A stretch of 64,000 nucleotides of DNA from Streptomyces sp. NRRL F-4489 (GCF_001509485.1 NZ_LLZI01000079.1:1-64000), one strand, 5' to 3'; numbered from the stretch's first letter, positions 43,486-52,924 are shown. Translations and numbers: made by a program. The notes: generated by a model from the sequence alone, not told the origin.

Positions 43486-45252
43486 TTACAGGTATTGGCC
43501 GGTATTCGCCACCGTGTCGATGGAACGGCCGGTGTCGGCGCCCTGCTTTCCGGTGACCAGGGTGCGGATGTAGACGATCCGCTCGCCCTTCTTACCGGAG
43601 ATCCGGGCCCAGTCGTCGGGGTTGGTGGTGTTGGGCAGGTCCTCGTTCTCCTTGAACTCGTCCACGCATGCCTGGAGGAGGTGGGAGACCCGGAGGCCCT
43701 TCTGGTTGTGCTCGAGGAAAGCCTTGATGGCCATCTTCTTCGCACGTCCGACGATGTTCTCGATCATCGCTCCGGAGTTGAAGTCCTTGAAGTAAAGGAC
43801 TTCCTTGTCACCATTGGCGTAGGTGACCTCCAGGAAGCGGTTCTCCTCGGATTCCGCGTACATCTGCTCGACGACGGACTGGATCATTCCGCTGACCGCC
43901 GCCTTGCGGGAATTCCCGTGCTCGGCGAGATCGTCCGCGTGCAGCGGAAGCCTTTCCGTGAGGTACTTCGAGAAGATGTCCTTGGCGGCCTCGGCGTCCG
44001 GACGCTCGATCTTGATCTTCACATCGAGGCGGCCGGGGCGCAGGATCGCGGGGTCGATCATGTCCTCGCGGTTGGAGGCGCCGATCACGATGACGTTCTC
44101 CAGGCCCTCGACGCCGTCGATCTCGGAGAGCAGCTGGGGGACGATGGTGTTCTCCACGTCCGAGCTGACTCCGGAGCCGCGGGTCCGGAAGAGGGAGTCC
44201 ATCTCGTCGAAGAAGACGATGACGGGCGTGCCCTCGCTGGCCTTCTCCCGGGCCCGCTGGAAGACCAGGCGGATGTGCCGCTCGGTCTCGCCGACGTACT
44301 TGTTCAGCAGCTCGGGGCCCTTGATGTTCAGGAAGAAGCTCTTCCCGGCGGGCTGGCCGGTGACCTCGGCGACCTTCTTGGCAAGGGAGTTGGCGACCGC
44401 CTTGGCGATGAGCGTCTTGCCGCAGCCGGGCGGGCCGTAGAGCAAGACGCCCTTGGGCGGGCGGAGTTCGTGCTCCTTGAAGAGGTCGGGGTAGAGGTAG
44501 GGGAGCTCGACCGCGTCCCGGATCTGCTCGATCTGACCGCTCAGACCGCCGATCTTGGTGTAGTCGATGTCCGGGACCTCTTCGAGGACCAGCTCCTCGA
44601 CCTCGCTCTTGGGGATGACCTCGTAGACGTAGCCGGAGCGGGGCTCGAGCAGCAGGGCGTCGCCGGGGCGGATGGTGATGTCCAGCAGCGGCTCGGCGAG
44701 CCGCACCACCCGCTCCTCGTCGGTGTGCCCGATGACCAGCGCGCGCTCGCCGTCCTCCAGGACTTCCTTGAGGGTGACGATGTCGCCGGCCGACTCGAAC
44801 TCCATGGCCGCGACCACGTTGAGTGCTTCGTTGAGCATCACCTCTTGGCCGCGCCGGAGGTCCTCCACCTCGACGCTGGGGCTGACGTTCACCCGGAGCT
44901 TGCGGCCCCCGGTGAAGATGTCGACGGTGCCGTCCTCGTTCGTCTGCAGGAAGACACCGAAGCCGGCCGGCGGCTGCGCGAGCCGGTCGACCTCCTCCTT
45001 GAGCGCGACGATCTGGTCGCGGGCCTCGCGGAGCGTATTGGCGAGGCGTTCGTTCTGGGCGGAAACGCCGGCCAGGTTGGTCTGCAGCTCGACGATCCGC
45101 TCTTCGAGAATCCTCGTGTGCCGCGGAGAGTCGGCGAGCTTGCGTCGCAGGACGGCGATCTCCTGCTCAAGATAGGCAACCTGACCGGCTGGATCTTCAG
45201 ACCCGCGCCCCGGCCGGATGCCGCGGTTGATGTCGTCGTCGTGGGCTGCCAC
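43486..45252 (-). CDS. arc: Proteasomal AAA+ ATPase ARC (Mpa)
   Basis: 588 aa. N-terminal coiled coil ([17 protein letters not shown] to [10 protein letters not shown]) that captures Pup, an interdomain OB region, then AAA+ motifs: Walker A GPPGCGKT (about residue 275), Walker [13 protein letters not shown], and [18 protein letters not shown]. The C-terminus ends GQYL, with the penultimate-type Tyr that inserts into PrcA pockets to open the gate. GTG 45252 gives [11 protein letters not shown] as in known ARC; ATG 45270 is the in-frame alternative. Divergent from the ferredoxin gene. It unfolds pupylated proteins and feeds them to PrcAB. Confidence 0.96.
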   Translation of the reverse strand: MAAHDDDINRGIRPGRGSEDPAGQVAYLEQEIAVLRRKLADSPRHTRILEERIVELQTNLAGVSAQNERLANTLREARDQIVALKEEVDRLAQPPAGFGVFLQTNEDGTVDIFTGGRKLRVNVSPSVEVEDLRRGQEVMLNEALNVVAAMEFESAGDIVTLKEVLEDGERALVIGHTDEERVVRLAEPLLDITIRPGDALLLEPRSGYVYEVIPKSEVEELVLEEVPDIDYTKIGGLSGQIEQIRDAVELPYLYPDLFKEHELRPPKGVLLYGPPGCGKTLIAKAVANSLAKKVAEVTGQPAGKSFFLNIKGPELLNKYVGETERHIRLVFQRAREKASEGTPVIVFFDEMDSLFRTRGSGVSSDVENTIVPQLLSEIDGVEGLENVIVIGASNREDMIDPAILRPGRLDVKIKIERPDAEAAKDIFSKYLTERLPLHADDLAEHGNSRKAAVSGMIQSVVEQMYAESEENRFLEVTYANGDKEVLYFKDFNSGAMIENIVGRAKKMAIKAFLEHNQKGLRVSHLLQACVDEFKENEDLPNTTNPDDWARISGKKGERIVYIRTLVTGKQGADTGRSIDTVANTGQYL

Positions 45253-45501
45253 GGTCCTCACCTCCTCCAAGGAGCTGGACGCTTCCTGACCCTACCTGGG
45301 CCGGTGCAGGTTGAAACCCCTAGATCGAAAAGACTGTCGGGGTGTGTCCGATCTTCACCCTTGCGCACGTCCTCACCTCTGGGGAATACCCACCCAACAA
45401 CATCGGAAAGCGAGCGGTTGTATCGTCGAGTCGGTCAACACCCGTCAGGGCTGGCGCCACTTAGACAAAAACGGTTCACGTACGCAGGAACGGCAGGCGA
45501 G

Positions 45502-45795
45502 ATGACCGCGCAGGACGAAGCACCGGAGCTGGAAGTCTGGATCGACCAGGACCTGTGCACCGGGGACGGCATCTGCGCGCAGTACGCGCCGGAGGTCTTC
45601 GAGCTGGACATCGACGGCCTGGCCTATGTGAAGAGCCCCGACGACGAGCTGCTCCAGGAGAAGGGGGCGGCAACGCCCGTCCCGCTGCCGCTCCTCGCCG
45701 ACGTGCGGGACTCCGCCAAGGAGTGCCCCGGCGACTGCATCCACGTGCGCCGGATCTCCGACCGCGTGGAGGTGTACGGTCCGGACGCTCCGTGA
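45502..45795 (+). CDS. Single-cluster ferredoxin
   Basis: 97 aa, acidic. Cysteine pattern CTGDGIC (C-x5-C) near residue 19 and CPGDC (C-x3-C) near 76, with APEVFELDIDGLAYV between: the short 3Fe-4S/4Fe-4S ferredoxin type that usually serves cytochromes P450. The extra Cys of the second motif leaves the cluster type open, and the spacing between motifs holds a longer insert (SPDDELLQEKGAATPVPLPLL) than usual. ATG 45502. No P450 is nearby; its constant place beside arc in Streptomyces is unexplained. Confidence 0.85.
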   Translation: MTAQDEAPELEVWIDQDLCTGDGICAQYAPEVFELDIDGLAYVKSPDDELLQEKGAATPVPLPLLADVRDSAKECPGDCIHVRRISDRVEVYGPDAP

Positions 45796-45804
45796 CCGCG
45801 GCGG

Positions 45805-45832
45805 CCGTCCGCCGTGGACGCGGCGCGGACGG
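45805..45832. terminator. Hairpin between ferredoxin and secreted-protein gene
   Basis: 8-bp perfect stem CCGTCCGC/GCGGACGG, 12-nt loop, 10 nt after the ferredoxin stop and in a convergent gap, so it may serve both sides. Confidence 0.6.
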
Positions 45833-45885
45833 TGCGTAGCCGCGGCGTAGCGGAACGGCCGGACGCGCGCACCGCGGGCGACGGG

Positions 45886-46479
45886 TCAGGCACCCTCGGT
45901 TGCCGTAGAGGCGGGGAGTTCGCTCTGGACGAACTTCCCGCCGCGCCATTGCCACTTGAGGGTCGTGTGGACGTCCGGGAGGTAGCGCGGTACGTCCGGT
46001 GACGAGTAGCCCTGGACGGTCGCGGAGACGGTCCGGCCGTCGAGGGCCAGCTCCTGGACGGAGAGCCGCCGGTCCGGTGCGAGGAGCGTCGCCACGATGC
46101 GCGGCGCGGCCTTGGGGTCGGTCGGCTGGGCGAGGACGTAGACGGCGCTGGGCGGGGAGCCGGCCTCGGTGTGGCAGCGGACCTCGGCGACGGTCTGGGT
46201 GCCGCCGGCGCCGTCGAGGTCGCCGGAGACCGTGCGGACGACGTCCAGGCGGTTGGGGCCGCAGTCGACCGGGAAGCGGACCCGGGCCGGGTCGGGCGGC
46301 GGGGCGGCGGGCGCCGACCCGCCGGCGCCGGTGCCGGCGGCCGCAGCGGTGGCGGTGGCGCCGGCCGGCTGGAAGAAGGACGAGAGGGCGATCACCGCGG
46401 AGACGGCGGTGGCGGTGGCGAGCCAGTGCATGGGGTGGGGCCGGGTGTGCAACAGGTCCTCGCCTGCCAAGGGCTGCAC
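45886..46479 (-). CDS. Secreted or membrane-anchored protein of unknown function
   Basis: 197 aa. One N-terminal hydrophobic helix (HWLATATAVSAVIALSSFF) preceded by a 17-residue polar leader, then an Ala/Pro-rich linker and an outside domain of about 130 residues with two cysteines (VDCGPNRLDVV, VRCHTEAG) likely paired. The pattern LDVVRTVSGDLDGAGGTQTVAEVRC is reminiscent of integrin-like or lipoprotein beta folds but no family is claimed. GTG 46479 has AGGAG nine bases upstream. It lies downstream of trmI beyond a terminator. Confidence 0.65.
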   Translation of the reverse strand: MQPLAGEDLLHTRPHPMHWLATATAVSAVIALSSFFQPAGATATAAAAGTGAGGSAPAAPPPDPARVRFPVDCGPNRLDVVRTVSGDLDGAGGTQTVAEVRCHTEAGSPPSAVYVLAQPTDPKAAPRIVATLLAPDRRLSVQELALDGRTVSATVQGYSSPDVPRYLPDVHTTLKWQWRGGKFVQSELPASTATEGA

Positions 46480-46609
46480 GTGGGGTAACTCCTGTGAGGT
46501 GCTGTGGCGGTGGGAGTGACCGGCATCGTTCCACAGGAGAGGGCGGCAAGGAACCTGCGGGGCGCTTCTTCGCGGAGATTTCCGCGCCGGTCCGCAAGGG
46601 GGAACGAAG

Positions 46610-46656
46610 CGGCGCCGCCGGCGGTTCCCGCTGCGGGGAACTCGTCGGCGGCGCCG
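46610..46656 (-). terminator. Terminator after trmI
   Basis: Outer 10-bp perfect stem (CGGCGCCGCC with GGCGGCGCCG) around an inner GTTCCC/GGGGAAC hairpin, starting 28 nt past the trmI stop. Confidence 0.65.
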
Positions 46657-46684
46657 GTCCGTTCGCTGGCCTGCCGGGGCGGGG

Positions 46685-47635
46685 TCAGCCGCGCTCGGGC
46701 TCGCCCTCGGCGCGGTCGGCCGCGGAGGAGCCGGAGGCGGCCTTCTCGCGGCCTCCGCCGGGCCCGGTGTAGTCCTCGCCGTAGGCGCCCTTGGCGGGGC
46801 GGCGGCGGCGCAGCGGGGGCTCCACGCCGTCGGCGAGCCGGCGGGCGGTGAGCAGGAAGCCGGTGTGGCCGATCATGCGGTGGTCGGGGCGGACGGCGAG
46901 GCCCTCGACGTGCCAGGTGCGGACCATGGTCTCCCAGGCCGACGGCTCGTTGAAGGTGCCGTGCTCGCGGATCGCCTCGACGGTGCGGGCCAGCTGGGTG
47001 GTGGTGGCCACGTAGGCGCAGAGGATGCCGCCGGGCACCAGGGCCTTGGCGACGGCCTCCAGGCACTCCCAGGGGGCGAGCATGTCCAGGATGACCCGGT
47101 CGACGTCGGTGTCGGAGAGGTTGTCCTGGAGGTCGCCCACGGTGAGCGTCCAGGCGGGGTGGGGGCCGCCGAAGTAGCGCTCGACGTTCTGGGTGGCGAT
47201 CTCGGCGAAGTCGGCGCGGCGCTCGTAGGAGTGCAGCATGCCGTCGTCGCCGATGGCGCGCAGCAGGAAGCTGCTGAGCGAGCCGGAGCCCACCCCCGCC
47301 TCGACCACGCGGGCGCCGGGGAAGATGTCGGCCATCGCCAGGATCTGACCCGCGTCCTTCGGGTAGACCACGGCGGCACCGCGGGGCATGGACAGGACGT
47401 AGTCGGGGAGCAGGGGACGCAGCGCGAGGTAAGCGACGTTTCCGGTGGTACGGACAACACTGCCCTCGGGCGCGCCGATCAGCTCGTCGTGGGGGAAGGC
47501 TCCCTTGTGGGTGTGGAAGCTCTTGCCCTCTTCGAGCGTGAAGGTGTAGTGGCGTCCCTTGGGGTCGGTGAGCTGGACCTGGTCCCCGACCTTGAAGGGC
47601 CCGCGACGGCGGGCGGCACCGGTCGGTTCGGACAT
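46685..47635 (-). CDS. trmI: tRNA (adenine-58-N1)-methyltransferase TrmI
   Basis: 316 aa. The N-terminal small domain (FKVGDQVQLTDPKGRHYTFTLEEGKSFHTHKGAFPHDELIGAPEGSVV) is diagnostic; the SAM-binding Rossmann part shows ARVVEAGVGSGSLSSFLLRAIG and VILDMLAPWECL. It makes m1A58 in the T-loop of tRNAs. A Lys/Glu/Gly-rich C-terminal tail of about 40 residues is an actinobacterial extension. ATG 47635. It is 55 nt downstream of the M50 protease gene and probably cotranscribed; this pairing near the proteasome genes is conserved in actinobacteria. Confidence 0.93.
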   Translation of the reverse strand: MSEPTGAARRRGPFKVGDQVQLTDPKGRHYTFTLEEGKSFHTHKGAFPHDELIGAPEGSVVRTTGNVAYLALRPLLPDYVLSMPRGAAVVYPKDAGQILAMADIFPGARVVEAGVGSGSLSSFLLRAIGDDGMLHSYERRADFAEIATQNVERYFGGPHPAWTLTVGDLQDNLSDTDVDRVILDMLAPWECLEAVAKALVPGGILCAYVATTTQLARTVEAIREHGTFNEPSAWETMVRTWHVEGLAVRPDHRMIGHTGFLLTARRLADGVEPPLRRRRPAKGAYGEDYTGPGGGREKAASGSSAADRAEGEPERG

Positions 47636-47690
47636 GTGACCAGCCTACCGGCCGTTCCGCGTCTCCCGTACCACGGGCACCGGCGGCGGG

Positions 47691-49061
47691 TCAGGACGTA
47701 CGGGCCATGGCGGCGACGAAGGCGCGTTCGACGTCGGCGGTGGACAGCACGCCGTAGATCTCGCCGGTGGGCTCGACGACGAGGTATTCGGTGGCGGGGG
47801 TGGCCCGGAGGTATTCCAGGAGGTCCTCGCCGGCCAGTTCGGCGGCGACCCGCATACCGTCCTTGAGGTCCTGGGCGAGGGTGCCCGCCGCGACCCAGGG
47901 GCGGCGGTGCTCGGGGATGCCCACGATGGCGGCCTCGCGGACCAGGGCGGTGGGGAAGCCCTGGCGGTCGACGACGACCAGGGCACGGGCGCCGGCGTCG
48001 TTGGCGCGGCGCAGCGCCTCGGAGAGCGGGGTGTCGTGCTCCACCGGGATGGCGCGGCGGGTGAGCGTACGGGCGGTCAGGCCGGGGAGGCGTTCGCGCA
48101 GCCGGGCCATGCGGAGGCTGTTGCCGGCGCCGGTCCAGATGATGGCGGCGAGGATCGCGGCGAGCAGGGCGTCGGTGAGCGAGTCGGCGCCGCCGATCTC
48201 CTCGGGGGCGCGGCCCAGGGCGCCGGTGTGGGTGAGCAGCGGCAGGCCGATCAGGACGGTGACGGCGAGCGCGCGGCCGACCCAGGCGGCGGCGACGGTG
48301 CCGGTCATCGGCTTGCCGGTGAGCTTCCAGACCACGGCGCGCAGCATCCGGCCGCCGTCCAGGGGGAGGCCGGGGAGGAGGTTGAAGACCGCGACGATGA
48401 GGTTGGAGATCATCAGGCCGGCGAGCAGGACGCCGGGGACGGTGCCGGGCTCGACCAGGCGCATGCCCACGTAGAAGACGCCGGCCAGCACCAGGGAGAG
48501 CAGGGGGCCGACGAAGGCGAGGACGAATTCCCGGCCCGGGCTCTCGGTCTCCTTCTCTATTTCCGAGACGCCGCCGAAGAACTGGAGCTGGATGCGGCGG
48601 ACCGGGAGCTTGAAGCGGAGCGCGGCGACGGTGTGGGCCAGCTCGTGGATGAGCACCGAGGCGTAGAAGGCGACGGCGAAGAAGAGGGAGACGAGGTAGC
48701 GGGCGGCGCCCAGCTCGGGCAGCACGCGCTCCAGCTGGCCGCCGAAGACCCAGGTGATCAGGGCGGCGACGAGGAACCAGCTGGGGGCGACGTAGACGGG
48801 GACGCCGAAGGGGCGGCCCATGAGGATGCCGCCGCCGGGGGCCTTGGGGGCGGCGGGCTTGGGGGCGGGCGTCTGGGGGCCGGTGCCCTGGGGGCCGGGG
48901 GTCTCGGGGGCCGTGCCGTCCGGGCCGGGGTCCTGCGTGTCCGGGGTGACCTGGGTGCCCTGGGACGGCGCCCGGTGGCCGTCGGGTGTGCGCTCGGGCG
49001 GCTGGGGCGGCCGGTCGGGCCCGGACTCCTGGGGGTCCTGCGGCTTCCCGCTCTCGTCCAC
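47691..49061 (-). CDS. Site-2 protease-like M50 metalloprotease with CBS domains
   Basis: 456 aa. The first 80 residues are a Pro/Gly-rich disordered cytoplasmic leader. Membrane core follows with zinc motif HELAH at residues 139-143 and second metal ligand in NLLPGLPLDGGR. After about six helices come two CBS motifs (AIPVEHDTPLSEALRRANDAGARALVVVDRQGFPTALV; EYLVVEPTGEIYGVLSTADVERAFV). Members cut membrane-bound anti-sigma factors or regulators; CBS may sense nucleotides. GTG 49061 follows GAGGGGACG. Divergent from the RecB-like nuclease. Confidence 0.88.
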   Translation of the reverse strand: MDESGKPQDPQESGPDRPPQPPERTPDGHRAPSQGTQVTPDTQDPGPDGTAPETPGPQGTGPQTPAPKPAAPKAPGGGILMGRPFGVPVYVAPSWFLVAALITWVFGGQLERVLPELGAARYLVSLFFAVAFYASVLIHELAHTVAALRFKLPVRRIQLQFFGGVSEIEKETESPGREFVLAFVGPLLSLVLAGVFYVGMRLVEPGTVPGVLLAGLMISNLIVAVFNLLPGLPLDGGRMLRAVVWKLTGKPMTGTVAAAWVGRALAVTVLIGLPLLTHTGALGRAPEEIGGADSLTDALLAAILAAIIWTGAGNSLRMARLRERLPGLTARTLTRRAIPVEHDTPLSEALRRANDAGARALVVVDRQGFPTALVREAAIVGIPEHRRPWVAAGTLAQDLKDGMRVAAELAGEDLLEYLRATPATEYLVVEPTGEIYGVLSTADVERAFVAAMARTS

Positions 49062-49277
49062 GGCGTCCCCTCGTCGAATACGGCTTCAGCACCTGCTCTG
49101 CCTGACACGCGCTGGCTGACAACTCGATCATGCAGGGCAAAGGTGCCCGACGTCGATGGTATGCGGAGGTTCCCACCGTGATCCGCCGCGGGGCGGGCCG
49201 GGGCGCGGGGCGGCCGCGGGCGGTGCCGTTCGTGCGCCGTCGGCGATTGTCAGTGGCGGGCCGTAGGGTTTGGTCGC

Positions 49278-50249
49278 ATGGGACGGAGCACGGAGACGAG
49301 CGGGGCGGACACGCCGGGTGCGGTGGCGGCCGCGGGCGCGGCGGCGGGGACGGCCGAGGCCGCGGTGATCGACGCCGCGGTGGTCGGGGCCGGAGCGGCG
49401 GCGGTGCCGGCGCAGGGCGGGCCGCGGCCGCCGGAGGCGCTGTCGCCGTCGCGGGCGAGCGACTTCATGCAGTGCCCGCTGCTCTACCGCTTCCGTGTGA
49501 TCGACAAGCTGCCGGAGAAGCCGAGCCCGGCGGCGACCCGGGGCACGGTGGTGCACGCGGTGCTGGAGCGGCTCTTCGACGCCCCCGCGGCGGAGCGGAC
49601 GGCCGGCGGGGCCCGGGCGCTGGTGCCGGTGGAGTGGGAGAAGCTGCTCGCCCGCCGCCCCGAGCTGGCCGCGCTGTTCGAGGACGATCCGGACGGCGCG
49701 CGGCTGGGGCAGTGGCTGGCGGAGGCCGAGGCGCTGGTGGAGCGCTGGTTCACGCTGGAGGATCCGACGCGGCTGGAGCCCGCCGACCGCGAGCTGTATG
49801 TGGAGACGGTGCTGGATTCCGGGCTGCGGTTGCGCGGCTTCATCGACCGGGTCGACGTGGCCCCCACCGGCGAGGTCCGGCTGGTCGACTACAAGACCGG
49901 CAAGGCGCCGCGGCCGCAGTTCGCCGAGGGCGCGCTGTTCCAGATGAAGTTCTACGCGCTGGTGGTCTGGCGGCTGCGGGGCGTGGTGCCGCGCCGGCTC
50001 CAGCTGGTGTATCTGGGCAGCGGCGAGGTCGTGACGTACGACCCGGACGAGCGCGATCTGCGCGGTGTCGAGCGGAAGTTGCTGGCGCTGTGGGAGGCGA
50101 TCCGGGAGGCGACCGAGACCGGTGACTGGCGGCCGCGCCCGACGAAGCTGTGCGGCTGGTGCGACCACCAGGCCCACTGCCCGGAATTCGGCGGCACTCC
50201 CCCGGTGTACCCGCTGCCGGTGCGGGCGGCGGCGGAGGCGGCGGGCTGA
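49278..50249 (+). CDS. RecB-family PD-(D/E)XK nuclease with Fe-S-type cysteines
   Basis: 323 aa. After an Ala-rich leader of about 50 residues, SPSRASDFMQCPLLYRFRVIDKLPEKPSPAATRGTVVHAVLERLF is the Cas4/RecB/AddB-like front, and GFIDRVDVAPTGEVRLVDYKTGKA supplies the catalytic Asp and the D-x-K of the nuclease. C-terminal CGWCDHQAHC plus the front Cys make the four-cysteine iron-sulfur set. Free-standing relatives occur across actinobacteria with unknown role, probably DNA repair. ATG 49278 has no clear ribosome site. Its last 50 bases are duplicated 80 bp downstream. Confidence 0.85.
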   Translation: MGRSTETSGADTPGAVAAAGAAAGTAEAAVIDAAVVGAGAAAVPAQGGPRPPEALSPSRASDFMQCPLLYRFRVIDKLPEKPSPAATRGTVVHAVLERLFDAPAAERTAGGARALVPVEWEKLLARRPELAALFEDDPDGARLGQWLAEAEALVERWFTLEDPTRLEPADRELYVETVLDSGLRLRGFIDRVDVAPTGEVRLVDYKTGKAPRPQFAEGALFQMKFYALVVWRLRGVVPRRLQLVYLGSGEVVTYDPDERDLRGVERKLLALWEAIREATETGDWRPRPTKLCGWCDHQAHCPEFGGTPPVYPLPVRAAAEAAG

Positions 50250-50339
50250 CCCGGCCGGGGGTCCGGGGGTTGTCCCCCGGGAGACACAGCCCGCTGCCGG
50301 TGCGGGCGGCGGCGGAGGCGGAGGGCTGAGCCGGCCGGG
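50210..50339. repeat. 80-bp-period direct duplication of the nuclease gene's 3' end
   Basis: Bases 50210-50259 (C-terminal codons, stop and following CCGGCCGGG) recur at 50290-50339 with two or three mismatches, stop included. The hairpin 50263-50280 lies between the copies. Confidence 0.85.
50263..50280 (+). terminator. Terminator after the RecB-like gene
   Basis: 7-bp perfect stem CCGGGGG/CCCCCGG with loop TTGT, 14 nt past the stop. Confidence 0.65.
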
Positions 50340-50453
50340 TAAGGCGCGCGCCCCGCGCGTGCGCCCGGCGTCCGGCCCGGGCGCGTCCCGAGGCGGTGGC
50401 GCAGGGCAGAATGGAGCGGATCGAGTAGATCACGCCCCGTCGAAGGAGTGCTT

Positions 50454-51125
50454 GTGGCCATCCGCGTCCTGCTGGTCGACGACCAGCCCCTGCTGCGTAC
50501 GGGCTTCCGGATGATCCTGGAGGCCGAGCAGGACCTGGCGGTCGTCGGGGAGGCGGGCGACGGTCTCCAGGCGCTGGAGCAGGTCCGGGCGCTGCAGCCG
50601 GACGTGGTGCTGATGGACATCCGGATGCCGCGGATGGACGGGGTCGAGGCGACCCGCCAGATCACCGGCCCGGCGAAGGACGGCCCGGCGAAGGTGCTGG
50701 TCCTGACCACCTTCGACCTGGACGAGTACGTGGTCGAGGCGCTGCGGGCCGGGGCCAGCGGCTTTCTGCTCAAGGACGCCCCGGCGCATGAGCTGGTGCA
50801 GGCGATCCGGGTGGTGGCGGCCGGTGAGGCGATGCTCGCGCCGAGCATCACCCGGCGGCTGCTGGACAAGTACGCCGGGCATCTGCCGTCGGGCGAGGAG
50901 CCGGTGCCGGACACCCTCCACACGCTCACCGAGCGGGAGGTGGAGGTCCTGAAGCTGGTGGCCCGCGGGCTGTCGAACGCGGAGATCGCCGCCGACCTCT
51001 TCGTCAGCGAGACCACGGTCAAGACCCACGTCGGACACGTCCTGACGAAGCTGGGGCTGCGGGACCGCGTCCAGGCGGCGGTCTACGCGTACGAGAGCGG
51101 GCTGGTCCGGCCCGGCGCGCAGTAG
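50454..51125 (+). CDS. NarL/LuxR-family response regulator, orphan
   Basis: 223 aa. Receiver domain with acidic pair LLVDDQ, phosphoacceptor Asp55 in VVLMDIRMPRMDG, Thr in VLVLTTFD and Lys in FLLKDAP; a C-terminal LuxR HTH (LTEREVEVLKLVARGLSNAEIAADLFVSETTVKTHVGHVLTKLGLRDRVQAAVYAYESGLV). All switch residues are present, so it should be phosphorylated, but no histidine kinase lies in the window. GTG 50454 has AAGGAG five bases upstream; the in-frame GTG at 50448 overlaps that site. Target genes unknown. Confidence 0.9.
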   Translation: MAIRVLLVDDQPLLRTGFRMILEAEQDLAVVGEAGDGLQALEQVRALQPDVVLMDIRMPRMDGVEATRQITGPAKDGPAKVLVLTTFDLDEYVVEALRAGASGFLLKDAPAHELVQAIRVVAAGEAMLAPSITRRLLDKYAGHLPSGEEPVPDTLHTLTEREVEVLKLVARGLSNAEIAADLFVSETTVKTHVGHVLTKLGLRDRVQAAVYAYESGLVRPGAQ

Positions 51126-51165
51126 GGACGTACGCCCAGGAGCGGAACGCACCGCGCGTACGGCG

Positions 51166-51202
51166 GCGGGGCCGGCCCGGGAATCCCCCGGCCCGGCCCC
51201 GC
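51166..51202. terminator. Bidirectional terminator between response regulator and peptide-binding gene
   Basis: 16-bp stem with one mismatch (GCGGGGCCGGCCCGGG against CCCGGCCCGGCCCCGC), 5-nt loop, in a 117-nt convergent gap. Confidence 0.75.
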
Positions 51203-51242
51203 GCCCGTACCTGCCCTGCCCTGCCGCCCGTCAGGCGTCGGC

Positions 51243-52838
51243 TCAGGCGTCCGCGGACTTGCTGATCTCCCAGAAGCGGAAGACCGTCGAGGAGTCCAGC
51301 GTCCACTCCAGCCCGGAGACGCCCTGGCGGGCCACCGCGTACTGCTTGCCCTGCCAGATCGGGATGACCGGGACGTCCTTGGCGACGATGTCCTGGAGCT
51401 GGCGGAAGGCGTCCTTGGTGGCGCCGCGGTTGGGCTGGTCGGCGGTCTCCGGCAGCAGCCGGCCGGTGATCTCCGGCGAGCTGTAGTGGTTGGCCAGCAC
51501 GCTGTCCTTGCCGAAGAAGGGCTGGGTGAAGTTGTCCGGGTCCGGGTAGTCCGGGATCCAGCCCTTGACGTAGACGCCGAACTTGCCCGAAGCCACGCCC
51601 TGCTCGTACTCCTTCGTCGGCACGCTGCGCACGGTGGCGTTGAACAGGCCGCTGGTGTTGAGCTGTTGGGCGATCTCGCGGACGGCGGCGACGGTGCCGG
51701 GGCCGAAGCGGTCCGGGGTGGCCCACAGGGTCAGCGGGACCTTGCCCTGGACGCCGGCCTCGCGCAGCGCGGCGGCGGCCTTGGCGGGCTGCGGATGGTC
51801 CCCGTAGGTGGTGAAGAAGGCGGTGTTGTGGCCGGTGATGCCGGCCGGGACGACCGAGTAGAGCGGTTCGGCGGTGCGCTGGTAGACGTCCCGGACGAGG
51901 CCGGAGCGGTCCAGGAGGTAGGCGATGGCCTTGCGGACGCCGAGCTTGCCGGCGACCGGGTCGTCGAGGTTGAAGACCAGGTGCATGACCTCGGCGCTGC
52001 CGCCCTCGACGACCTGGGTGCCGTGCTGCTGGTTCAGCGACGCCGTGTCGAGCGCGGCGATGTCCTTCATGGCCAGACCGCGGTAGGCGACGTCCACCCC
52101 GCCGCTCTCGACGGCCTTGCGCAGCGGTGCCGGGCCGGCGAAGAACTTCAGGGTCATCCCGGAGTTCTGCACCTTGGCGGGGCCCTTGTACGAGCCGTTG
52201 ACGGAGAAGACGGCCTGGTCGGGGCCGTAGGAGTCGAGGGTGTAGACGCCGGAGCCGACCGCCTTGCCGTCGGTGCGCAGCCGGTCGGCGGGGTAGGCGG
52301 CGTGGTCCACGATGGAGCCGGCGCCGGAGGCGATCTTCATGGGGAAGGTGGCGTCCGGGGACTTCAGGTGGAAGACCACCGTCCGGGCGTCCGGGGCCTC
52401 GACGCGGTCCAGGGCGGCGAACATCACCGCCGGGCCGTTCTTGTCCTTGATGCGCTTGATGCGGTCGAAGGAGAACTTGACGTCCTGCGAGGTGAGCTTG
52501 TCGCCGTTGCTGAAGGTCAGGCCGTCCTTGAGGGTGCAGCGGTAGACCTCGCTGTCGCCGCCGCTGAAGCCGCAGCTCTCGGCGGCTTCCGGTTCGGGCG
52601 TGGTGCCGCCCTTGGGGAAGCTGAGCAGTGACTGGAAGACGTTGTTGAACAGCAGCCAGGAGCCGGGGTCGTAGCCGGAGGCCGGATCGGTGGCCACGAC
52701 CTTGTCGGTCGTGCCCATCACGACGGGCTCGCCGTGGCCGGACGACGCAGAGGTGTCCGTACCGCACCCGGCGACCGCGAGCAGGGCCGTCGCCAGCCCC
52801 GCTCGGATCGGGGCGGCGAGCCACTGGTCACGCTTCAC
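51243..52838 (-). CDS. ABC-type peptide/nickel substrate-binding lipoprotein (SBP family 5), copy 1
   Basis: 531 aa. Signal peptide with lipobox LLAVAGCGTD, lipidated Cys25. Family-5 features: YRCTLKDGLTFSNGDKLTSQDVKFSFDRIK, VFHLKSPDATFPMKIASGAGSIV, AVGSGVYTLDSYGPD and KFGVYVKGWIPDYPDPDNFTQPFFG. It would bind oligopeptides or similar solutes outside the cell. GTG 52838 has GAGGA upstream. It follows a paralog (52925-54532) by 86 nt on the same strand; no permease or ATPase is near, so it either shares a distant transporter or acts as a sensor. Confidence 0.85.
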   Translation of the reverse strand: MKRDQWLAAPIRAGLATALLAVAGCGTDTSASSGHGEPVVMGTTDKVVATDPASGYDPGSWLLFNNVFQSLLSFPKGGTTPEPEAAESCGFSGGDSEVYRCTLKDGLTFSNGDKLTSQDVKFSFDRIKRIKDKNGPAVMFAALDRVEAPDARTVVFHLKSPDATFPMKIASGAGSIVDHAAYPADRLRTDGKAVGSGVYTLDSYGPDQAVFSVNGSYKGPAKVQNSGMTLKFFAGPAPLRKAVESGGVDVAYRGLAMKDIAALDTASLNQQHGTQVVEGGSAEVMHLVFNLDDPVAGKLGVRKAIAYLLDRSGLVRDVYQRTAEPLYSVVPAGITGHNTAFFTTYGDHPQPAKAAAALREAGVQGKVPLTLWATPDRFGPGTVAAVREIAQQLNTSGLFNATVRSVPTKEYEQGVASGKFGVYVKGWIPDYPDPDNFTQPFFGKDSVLANHYSSPEITGRLLPETADQPNRGATKDAFRQLQDIVAKDVPVIPIWQGKQYAVARQGVSGLEWTLDSSTVFRFWEISKSADA

Positions 52839-52924
52839 TCGGTGGTTCCTCACGTTCTGGTGGTGCCGGTAGGGCCGCGGCGGGGCGCCGCGGCGGTGGG
52901 AGGTGCGGGGCGGGCGCCGGGCAG

